NCBI GenBank assembly: GCA_047973435.1
Contig: JBKECA010000206.1
Coordinates: forward strand, 1 to 11,602
Direction: 5' to 3'
Source of the DNA: JBKECA01 sp047973435
Lineage (GTDB): Bacteria > Planctomycetota > Planctomycetia > Planctomycetales > Planctomycetaceae
Length of the DNA stretch: 11,602 nt
The notes beneath the pieces were generated by a model. The model was not told the DNA's origin and ran no database searches. It worked only from the letters and a program-made list of their open reading frames with translations. Made by a program: the position numbers and the translations under genes. This document shows, piece by piece, positions 1-6,132 of this stretch. Numbering within the stretch: the first letter of the stretch is position 1; the number at the start of each line of letters is the position of its first letter.

Positions 1-1121
1 TGACGGCGCTGCAACGCGGCGAACATGGGAGCAAAGTCGGACTCTCCCCAATCGACCGCCGCATCGTAAACGCAGTCAACAAGGGCCGGCAGAGCGGCCA
101 GTCCGGCCACGGGCGGCAAGAAGCCTCGCACGGAGTGGTCGAACAACCCGAAACCGCAGCGATCGCCCCCCTGCAGCGCCGTCCGGGCCAGCAGTAGTGC
201 TGCGTCGACGGCACAGTCAAGCTTTGTTCCGCGGTGTGAACGATGGATGACGTTCTGAACTCCAATCCCAGAGTGGGACGGTGCAACCGCGGAGGACGAT
301 ACCGACGCGCATCCGCGCATTGACATGGCCTGGGCATCGACCTGACTTCCCATCAACCGGCCGCAGTCGATCGCAATCAGAACGTCTCGATGTCGTTCGA
401 TCTGAAACTTGCGCACAATGGGGCGCTGCATCCGCGCTGTGGCCCGCCAGTCGATTCGACGCGGGTCGTCCCCCGGACGATACTCTTTCAGTGATTCAAA
501 GTCGGTTCCATCACCTTGGTGTCGGGCAAACACGGGTTTGTCGAGCAGGTGGATCTGCGACGCCAGTTCTTTCCGAAAACGATCGGGGGATGCGTACATC
601 TCGGGGAGTACGCGAATTGCATCCCGCAGCTGGAGTCCCTGTTGGCCATCCAGCAGCCGCAGCGGTCCGGACAGTCGCACCCACATTGGTCCAATTGTGT
701 ATCGACCACGTTGCGGGATGCGGATTCGGCGTGTGATCACGGCCATGTTTCGCGGGGGAGAGGTATCCTCTGCCGGCGACGCTGTGATCGTTGTAAAGCT
801 CTCCAGCATCCACCGGGGGTGGCTGATGTCAGGCAGTTCGTCTCGCAATTGCCCCGAAACCGGGTGCCCGTCCGGGGTGGTTATCGTCCAGGTGATCTCG
901 AATGATTCGCCCCGACCAACAACGGCGGGGAGGCGTCGGACAACCTGTAAATGCGTTCCGCTTTTTCGCAAAGCGCGATAGTCGAACAGGGACAGAACAA
1001 CGGCGATGCTCCCTGTCGCTGCAATGGGCCACAGCACCAGCGGGGACCAGTACGCAAAGGACGTCAGTCCAAACAGAATCGCAGCCAGCCTCACGGCATT
1101 AATCCCCGGCCGGAACTTCAC
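1..1121 (-). CDS. DUF58 domain protein (partial, C-terminus beyond left edge)
   Basis: I translated this gene directly from the minus strand; it stays open for 373 codons to the window edge. Two hydrophobic segments lie at about residues 10-23 and 27-46, as in membrane-anchored DUF58 proteins. The family signature is clear: a DFESLKEYRPGDDPRRIDW stretch ends at W225. The von Willebrand-like fold follows, with IAIDCGRLMG around D252 and a TKLD motif at 299-302. DUF58 proteins act with MoxR ATPases, which are thought to serve as chaperones for cell-envelope or metal-dependent complexes; the exact substrate is unknown. The GTG start overlaps the moxR stop codon as GTGA and has a GGAGG ribosome binding site 7 bases upstream, so the start is well supported. 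About 40 residues lie between G258 and G298, where I recall far fewer in relatives; this may be an insertion. The end of the gene is not visible. Confidence 0.93.
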   Translation of the reverse strand, partial: MKFRPGINAVRLAAILFGLTSFAYWSPLVLWPIAATGSIAVVLSLFDYRALRKSGTHLQVVRRLPAVVGRGESFEITWTITTPDGHPVSGQLRDELPDISHPRWMLESFTTITASPAEDTSPPRNMAVITRRIRIPQRGRYTIGPMWVRLSGPLRLLDGQQGLQLRDAIRVLPEMYASPDRFRKELASQIHLLDKPVFARHQGDGTDFESLKEYRPGDDPRRIDWRATARMQRPIVRKFQIERHRDVLIAIDCGRLMGSQVDAQAMSMRGCASVSSSAVAPSHSGIGVQNVIHRSHRGTKLDCAVDAALLLARTALQGGDRCGFGLFDHSVRGFLPPVAGLAALPALVDCVYDAAVDWGESDFAPMFAALQRR

Positions 1122-2116
1122 CGCGGAGCCTCCACGGCGTCCAATAGATGGGCGAGCACATCATCGGTGCTCATGCCTTCCAGTTCCGATGCGGGACTGA
1201 GCACCACTCGATGTCTGAGCGCTGGCAGAAAAGCCGCTTTGACGTCGTCCGGCGTAACAAAGTCCCGGCCGGCGAACCGAGCGAGACTCTTGGCCCCCAT
1301 CAGCAGCATTAATCCTGAACGCGGCGAGCCCCCAACCGACAGGGCTTCGATCTGTCGGGTCGCCTGCATCAGACGCTGGATGTAGGCAATCACTTCGTCG
1401 CGGACGAGCGTGTCGCGAATTACCTGCCGTGCCTGCAGGATATCGTCCCCGGAGAGGACGGGCTGGACTCCCAAGGCTGCGGGCTGCCCCTGGCTGCCAG
1501 TGGCGTGATGATCGCGCAGGATTCGCTGCTCGTTGTCTGGCTCGGGATAATCGACCAGGACCTTGAACATGAATCGATCGAGCTGGGCCAGTGGAAGCGG
1601 GTAAGTTCCCTCCTGTTCAATCGGATTCTGTGTGGCAAACGTGATAAACGGCTCTGGCAGCGACCGGGTCTGCCCTGCATAGGTGACCGAGAGTTCCTGC
1701 ATCGCTTCCAGCAGAGCGGACTGCGTACGGGCCGACGCGCGATTCACTTCATCCGCCAGCAGGAAGTGAGTGAAGACCGGTCCCGGCTGGAACTCGAACT
1801 GATGCGTATCCTCCCGAAAGATCGTCGAGCCAGTGATATCGTTTGGCAGAAGATCGGGGGTCATCTGGATGCGGGTGTAGGGCAGCTGTAGCGCGGCGGC
1901 GATAGTTTTCACCAGCAAGGTCTTAGCTACGCCCGGCGGCCCCTCCAGCAGAACGTGACCACTGCTGAGAAGCGCAGCCAGCGAAAACTCGATGACCTCG
2001 TCCTGACCAAAGACGGCCTTGCCAATCTCGGCCTGCAGCGTCTGATAGAGAGCTTGTATGTCCACGAGAGAGCTTTGCACTAGATGACTGTGTGCGACAT
2101 TGGGGTGCGCTGACAC
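1118..2116 (-). CDS. MoxR-family AAA+ ATPase
   Basis: This is a 332-residue cytoplasmic ATPase of the MoxR group, a length usual for the family. Visible motifs are Walker A (GPPGVAKT, 59-66), Walker B (LLADE, 119-123, followed by VNRA), the sensor-1 region with ATQNPIEQEG (161-170), and the family-specific PLAQLDRF (175-182). The C-terminal part, from about residue 220, is the helical lid. MoxR proteins use ATP to remodel or activate partner proteins, commonly the neighbouring DUF58 protein; the client here is unknown. The annotated start is a GTG with no obvious Shine-Dalgarno sequence. No other start codon lies between it and the in-frame stop upstream (2162-2164), so the protein can only be shorter, for example from an internal GTG near residues 13 or 18. 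The 234 bases between this gene and the LURP-one gene upstream hold no convincing gene and may carry its promoter. Confidence 0.96.
   Translation of the reverse strand: MSAHPNVAHSHLVQSSLVDIQALYQTLQAEIGKAVFGQDEVIEFSLAALLSSGHVLLEGPPGVAKTLLVKTIAAALQLPYTRIQMTPDLLPNDITGSTIFREDTHQFEFQPGPVFTHFLLADEVNRASARTQSALLEAMQELSVTYAGQTRSLPEPFITFATQNPIEQEGTYPLPLAQLDRFMFKVLVDYPEPDNEQRILRDHHATGSQGQPAALGVQPVLSGDDILQARQVIRDTLVRDEVIAYIQRLMQATRQIEALSVGGSPRSGLMLLMGAKSLARFAGRDFVTPDDVKAAFLPALRHRVVLSPASELEGMSTDDVLAHLLDAVEAPR
1129..1133 (-). promoter_or_regulatory. Ribosome binding site of the DUF58 gene
   Basis: On the minus strand GGAGG lies 7 bases before the GTG at 1121, inside the last codons of moxR. It decides the start codon and points to translational coupling through the GTGA overlap. 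Confidence 0.75.
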
Positions 2117-2350
2117 TCGCGGATATCGAGTCCAAAGTCTCGAAATCCGAACAGGCCTGGTTTACCGATTTTCCACAACGACCGAATCGCCACGAGCCGA
2201 CCACACAGGGAGGGAAAGATGCTCATTCACTTCGGCTTTCGACATTCCTCAAGCGTTGTTTTGCGGTCAGGTGGACTGCTCCAATGTCACGCACGGTCAT
2301 TTGGATAGTGTCGGCGGCGCGAGACCCATTCTGTTTCGGCGTCACTGCAG

Positions 2351-2938
2351 TTATTCCTTGAGCACCATATCGATGCAGAAGACGGCGCCCAGAATCAGCA
2401 CTCGCAATTCACTTTCAGCGGGAACACGATCCTGGATCTCCAGCATATAGGTGTCGGCCGATGTGAACATCTCGCGACTAAACCCGGTCCACTTTTTGGA
2501 GACCTTGGCAAATTCCACTCCATCCTTCTGGAAGCGGAACTCCCAGCTGGTCCACTTCCCTTTCAACTGGCAAAGCACGACATCGTCTTCGTCCAATACG
2601 TTGAATGCGCCGCCGATCGAGAAGACCTTCTGCCTGAATCCGCCGATGCGGTCGTTGGATTCGTCAAAGACATCGACCTTGGACAGGAACAACGAGATTC
2701 CCCGACTGACCCGCACCACGGGATCGCCACTGGGGGTGGTAACAACGATGTTGAACGGTGTGTTTCGCTTGTAGTCGGTAAATCGCAGCAGCTTGGTTAT
2801 CGAGCCCAGATAGGGCTCCCGGCAATGCAGAATCTCTTCGCCGGTATGAGGATCAAAGACGTCGTAGTTGTTCGAGGCCTTGAAGAGGCCTGCGTGCTCT
2901 TTCACCAGAAACAGGTTTCGTGCCAGTGCCGGATGCAT
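2351..2938 (-). CDS. LURP-one-related / scramblase-like protein (Tubby C-terminal-like fold)
   Basis: The predicted protein has 195 residues and starts MHPALARNLFLVKEH. An in-frame upstream start at 2986 would add 16 residues unlike the family. I chose the ATG at 2938 because the downstream sequence matches the usual N-terminus of bacterial members and an AAGG lies 9 bases upstream. Typical features are KASNNYDVFDPHTGEE near the N-terminus, a CREP motif, RVSRGISLFLSKVDVFDE in the middle, KGKWTSWEFRF, MFTSADTYMLEI, and a hydrophobic C-terminal helix (LRVLILGAVFCIDMVL). The family (LOR / phospholipid-scramblase-like, former DUF567) forms a beta-barrel around a central helix; the role of bacterial members is not established, so membrane lipid binding is only a guess. 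It is transcribed away from the GroES-like gene and toward moxR, 234 bases ahead of it. Confidence 0.88.
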   Translation of the reverse strand: MHPALARNLFLVKEHAGLFKASNNYDVFDPHTGEEILHCREPYLGSITKLLRFTDYKRNTPFNIVVTTPSGDPVVRVSRGISLFLSKVDVFDESNDRIGGFRQKVFSIGGAFNVLDEDDVVLCQLKGKWTSWEFRFQKDGVEFAKVSKKWTGFSREMFTSADTYMLEIQDRVPAESELRVLILGAVFCIDMVLKE

Positions 2939-3127
2939 CGTTTGCCGCCTTGAGGGCCAGTAGAAAGACCAGTTGCACGCTGCCAATCACGGTTCCATCG
3001 GGATGAGACAGGGGTATGTCAACCGATCAGGTGGACGGTGTCAATCTGCCAGACAGCGGCGCAATCGAGGCCGTTGCGGCGGATAAGATTTCGCGGCTAC
3101 GGTTCGACCCGGCGGACGGCTGGCGAC

Positions 3128-3133
3128 TATACT
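3128..3133 (+). promoter_or_regulatory. Candidate -10 box in the divergent intergenic region
   Basis: TATACT lies 52 bases before the chosen start of the GroES-like gene. The best -35 match upstream (TTCGAC) is weak and its 19-base spacing is long, so this is only a candidate. The region 2939-3184 separates two divergent genes and should hold promoters for both. I saw no CIRCE-type inverted repeat (TTAGCACTC-N9-GAGTGCTAA), so there is no sign of HrcA control. Confidence 0.25.
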
Positions 3134-3174
3134 TGGCGGCGTTCACCCGAGGAATGGAAAGCATTGAAGTTGTT

Positions 3175-3179
3175 GGGAG
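3175..3179 (+). promoter_or_regulatory. Ribosome binding site of the GroES-like gene
   Basis: GGGAG ends 5 bases before the GTG at 3185. It supports that start over the in-frame ATG at 3038, which would add 49 residues with no GroES similarity. Confidence 0.5.
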
Positions 3180-3184
3180 CCATC

Positions 3185-3556
3185 GTGCCGCACGAGTACG
3201 TAGAGCCTTTGGGGCCGCGCATTCTGGTCCGGAAGGACGAGAACAAACATGCCACGCGCGGGGGGATCGTCCTGCCGGATCGTGCCGAGATTCCGACGAT
3301 CACGGGTCGGGTCGTCGAGATCAGTGCGGAAGTCGCCAACAATCCGGAGTTCCCGGTACGTAAGTACGACAAAGTGTTGTTCCATCCCAAGAGCGCCATC
3401 CCGGTCGATTTCGAGCCGGACAATGTGTTGTTCGTCGTGCCAACCGATGACGTCGTGGCGGTGTTTCGACGCACCCCCAAGGCGTCGGATGCCGCCGCCG
3501 AGTCATTGGACGATGACGACGCGGCAGACGACCTGTCCCCAGACGACCCTGTTTAA
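3185..3556 (+). CDS. GroES-like co-chaperonin (Cpn10 family)
   Basis: The chosen reading gives 123 residues starting VPHEYVEPLGPRILVRKDE. The Cpn10 fold is recognisable: PLGPRILVRKDE is the first strand, HATRGGIVLPD matches the mobile loop that docks on GroEL (GGIVLP core), TGRVVEIS and YDKVLFHP are the following strands, and DNVLFVVPTDDVVAVF closes the barrel. The last 23 residues or so form an acidic, low-complexity tail rich in Asp and Ala, beyond the end of ordinary GroES. An in-frame ATG at 3038 would give 172 residues, but the extra part looks non-coding. No groEL is in the window, so this is probably a secondary paralogue that pairs with a GroEL encoded elsewhere or has diverged in role. 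The GNAT gene follows after 9 bases, suggesting one transcript. Confidence 0.85.
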   Translation: MPHEYVEPLGPRILVRKDENKHATRGGIVLPDRAEIPTITGRVVEISAEVANNPEFPVRKYDKVLFHPKSAIPVDFEPDNVLFVVPTDDVVAVFRRTPKASDAAAESLDDDDAADDLSPDDPV

Positions 3557-3565
3557 GTCCGGACG

Positions 3566-4000
3566 ATGCCAGACCATTCTCCCGACGTGATTGTGGTGCG
3601 TCCGGCCCGGCCAGACGACCTCGAACCGCTGGAAGCGTTCATCGACCCGTTCGTCGAAGCGCGACGGATACTGCCGCGAACGACCGACGAACTGGAGGGA
3701 CTGCTGCCGACATCGTTTGTCGCCGAGAGTCGCGGACGGATCGTTGGTTTCGCGGCGCTGGAGATCTATTCCAAAAAGCTGGCCGAGCTGCGCAGTCTGG
3801 CGGTGGCGGACGAATGGCAGGGCTGCGGCATTGGCAGCCGACTGGTGCAGGCCTGCATCGGTCTGGCCACACAGCGGCGCATCTTCGAGGTCATGACGAT
3901 TACGTCGGTAGACGAATTCTTCCGCCGCTGCGGTTTCGACTTCACTCTGCCGGGAGAAAAGAAGGCTCTCTTCCTGCAGACTCGCGAGGATCCATCGTGA
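3566..4000 (+). CDS. GNAT N-acetyltransferase, short N-acetylglutamate synthase-like
   Basis: A 144-residue cytoplasmic enzyme made of a single GNAT domain, which transfers an acetyl group from acetyl-CoA. Motif A is clear: ELRSLAV leads into the pyrophosphate-binding loop Q85-G-C-G-I-G90. The pattern of VAESRGRIVGFAALEIY, then LAELRSLAV, and FFRRCGF (118-124) resembles the acetyltransferase domain of ArgA-type N-acetylglutamate synthases, which make the first arginine-pathway intermediate from glutamate. The amino-acid-kinase domain of classical ArgA is absent; GNAT-only synthases are known in other bacteria, such as mycobacteria. Similarity to that group is my recognition, and other amine substrates are possible. 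It starts 9 bases after the GroES-like stop with only a weak GGA before the ATG, so it probably depends on coupling. Its stop overlaps the transglutaminase start by four bases. Confidence 0.85.
   Translation: MPDHSPDVIVVRPARPDDLEPLEAFIDPFVEARRILPRTTDELEGLLPTSFVAESRGRIVGFAALEIYSKKLAELRSLAVADEWQGCGIGSRLVQACIGLATQRRIFEVMTITSVDEFFRRCGFDFTLPGEKKALFLQTREDPS
3986..3990 (+). promoter_or_regulatory. Ribosome binding site of the transglutaminase gene
   Basis: GAGGA lies 6 bases before the GTG at 3997, inside the end of the GNAT gene. It decides the start: the open frame extends back to 3814, but that part overlaps the GNAT coding sequence. Confidence 0.75.
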
Positions 4001-6078
4001 CCGGGCCGAGCCACCTGCAGCCGTCCCGCGTGCGCTGGGCCGCGGTGCTGCTGGTGCTTGTCCAGGCGGCGGCTCTCGCGCTGCTGATTGACGGACGGAC
4101 GTATGCCGTTGTGATGTCGTTGCTGGCAATCGGCTCGCTGCAGTCCCGTTGGAGAATTTCCCCCGAACGTGCGCCGCATTGGCTGTGGCTGGCCCTGCTG
4201 GCGGTCGTGCTGGCAGTTAAGCATCGGCTTGCACCGGAAGCACTCAACGAACAGGTGACGTTCTTCAATACAGTGGTCGCCTTTGAAGCGGCGCGATACC
4301 TCGTGCTTTTGCAGGTGGTCCAGCTGTGGATCAATCGTCCTGGCAACCGGCTGCCAGCCTGGTTCCTGTCCCTGTCTGTACTGGGGATGGTGTTTGCCTC
4401 GAACGTGCGTCTGAACCCTTCGACACGGCCGACCGCGGTGGTGCTGTCTCTGTTGTTCGTCGTGGCAATGGCACTCTTTGCCACGTTTCATCGCCGACGC
4501 GCCACGCGATCCGGCAGCCAGTTGGGTCGGGCAGTGATGATCGGTGTCCTGATCCTGATCGCGCTGGCCGGAATCGGGGTGTCTCGGCTGCTACAGCACT
4601 TTGAGGGAGACATTGAACGTTGGCTGGCCGGGCAGCGGGTCGGCAACGTTCCCAGTGAAGCAACCACCGGGTTCAGCGGTCGCGGAAACCTGGGCGCGAT
4701 TTCTGCCTGGAAACAGTTCGGAGGAGAACAGATTGCCCTGCGCATCCGGGCAGAACAGTCGCCAGGGTACTTGCGCGGAAAGGTCTTTGACGAGCTGCGG
4801 GACACGTCCTGGACGGAAGCGCTGTCCGTTCGCCACCTTAAGCCGGAGCGCGGATTGGTCGTCAAGCCGCTGCGTCCCAGCGACTCCATCTATCCTGTAG
4901 AACTGGAGCACGGGCCAGCGCCGGTCGTAGGGGCGGTGCTGGACTTCTGGCCATCGCCTATCACGGGCGAACGCCTGTTTCTGCCACAAGACACTGCTTT
5001 TGTCGCGACCGCGTTCACCAGCCTGGTCGTCAATCAAAATGATCTGGTGATTCGAGACGGCACAGGGAAACCACTTCCCTATACCGCTTACTGCAGCGCC
5101 ACCAGCACGACGAGACAGCTCGATGCAGAGGATCAGCAGCGATTTCTGCAAATGGACGGATATGAGTTTATTGAGCTGTCGCAACTGGCGGCATCGATCT
5201 GTGCCGACGCGGCCACGCCGGCGGACAAGATGGCCGCGGTGGCCCGGTTTTTCCACGAGAACTTCCAGTATGAACTGCGTCCGCACAGTTATCCCGAACA
5301 CGACTTCCTGATGCAGTTCCTTCGGGATCGCCCTCCCGCACACTGCGAGTACTTTGCCACCGCCGGGGCCATGCTGCTGCGGGCGGTCGATGTGCCGACG
5401 CGCTACGTAACCGGTTACATGGTGACCGAAAACAATCCGACGGGCCGATACTGGGTGGCCCGCGGACGCGACGCCCATGCCTGGATTGAGGCATACAATG
5501 AGGACACGGGAGCCTGGCAGATTGTGGAGTGCACTCCCGCTGCGGGTGTGCCGTCGCATCAGCCCCAGGCAGACACTTGGTCGAATTGGTGGGACGCGCG
5601 CTGGCATCAGTTGAGGGAAGCGATCCATCGAGCGAACAGCGGGGGACTGCTGGGGCTTTTCTCCCTGGCGGCCGCCTTGCTGTTTTCACCCTGGGGAATC
5701 GCCGCGCTCGGACTGCTGGTCGTGCTGGTCTGGTTCATCCGCCGAGGCTTTCGTTCATCTGTCGAGCACGTTACGCGACACGAGAATCCGTTTCCGGCCC
5801 TGCGTAAACCGCTGCGGCGGGCAGAGCAACTCGCTCGTCGGCATGGCTACCGCCGTCGCTCCCAGGAAACGCTGTCGCAGTTTGCGAATCGCTTGCGTCA
5901 AAATTCCGACACGGGAAATCGAAGTTTGTCAGCGCTGGCGGATTGGTACGACGCCTATGTTCGGGTACGATACGGTCAAGAGGACGCGGGCCAGGAAGTC
6001 ACGAGTTTGACCGGCGCACTGCAAGCCGTTTCTAGCGACTTGCTTCATTCGTCGCCGTCCTCTCCTGCTGCACGTTGA
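3997..6078 (+). CDS. TgpA-like membrane transglutaminase (DUF3488-transglutaminase-DUF4129)
   Basis: With the GTG start at 3997 the protein has 693 residues, a usual length for the TgpA family. The first 200 residues or so hold several hydrophobic segments (for example VLLVLVQAAALALLI, WLWLALLAVVLAV, VMIGVLILIALAGIGV), giving an integral membrane anchor. An extracytoplasmic region follows with SAWKQFGGEQIALRIRAE and GYLRGKVFDEL. The transglutaminase core carries C450 (AHCEYFATAG), H494 (DAHAWIEAY) and an acidic residue E511 (VECTPAAG), the catalytic-triad positions; Glu replaces the more usual Asp. Another membrane segment (about 550-585) and an arginine-rich C-terminal part resembling DUF4129 (about 600-665) end it. 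TgpA of Pseudomonas is an envelope enzyme; its true reaction is uncertain. The gene overlaps the GNAT stop as GTGA. Relatives usually sit next to moxR and DUF58 genes; here they are on the other strand nearby. Confidence 0.93.
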   Translation: MTGPSHLQPSRVRWAAVLLVLVQAAALALLIDGRTYAVVMSLLAIGSLQSRWRISPERAPHWLWLALLAVVLAVKHRLAPEALNEQVTFFNTVVAFEAARYLVLLQVVQLWINRPGNRLPAWFLSLSVLGMVFASNVRLNPSTRPTAVVLSLLFVVAMALFATFHRRRATRSGSQLGRAVMIGVLILIALAGIGVSRLLQHFEGDIERWLAGQRVGNVPSEATTGFSGRGNLGAISAWKQFGGEQIALRIRAEQSPGYLRGKVFDELRDTSWTEALSVRHLKPERGLVVKPLRPSDSIYPVELEHGPAPVVGAVLDFWPSPITGERLFLPQDTAFVATAFTSLVVNQNDLVIRDGTGKPLPYTAYCSATSTTRQLDAEDQQRFLQMDGYEFIELSQLAASICADAATPADKMAAVARFFHENFQYELRPHSYPEHDFLMQFLRDRPPAHCEYFATAGAMLLRAVDVPTRYVTGYMVTENNPTGRYWVARGRDAHAWIEAYNEDTGAWQIVECTPAAGVPSHQPQADTWSNWWDARWHQLREAIHRANSGGLLGLFSLAAALLFSPWGIAALGLLVVLVWFIRRGFRSSVEHVTRHENPFPALRKPLRRAEQLARRHGYRRRSQETLSQFANRLRQNSDTGNRSLSALADWYDAYVRVRYGQEDAGQEVTSLTGALQAVSSDLLHSSPSSPAAR

Positions 6079-6132
6079 CGTTCGTCATTGATCTGTGCAG
6101 TTCGTCCCGGATTTCAATCCCGAGTGTAAGCC

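Noticed and set aside
3038..3184. N-terminal extension of the GroES-like protein from the ATG at 3038
   Set aside because: The 49 extra residues are Arg-rich and lack similarity to Cpn10; GGGAG before the GTG at 3185 and the family length favour the shorter form.
2939..3184. CIRCE/HrcA operator upstream of the GroES-like gene
   Set aside because: I looked for the TTAGCACTC-N9-GAGTGCTAA inverted repeat and did not find it.
3814..3996. N-terminal extension of the transglutaminase frame
   Set aside because: It lies wholly inside the GNAT gene in another frame; GAGGA before the GTG at 3997 gives a convincing start.
4591..5628. Open frame of 345 codons on the minus strand within the transglutaminase gene
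   Set aside because: The plus strand has the transglutaminase motifs here; the antisense translation is rich in Arg, Gly and Pro and resembles no family.
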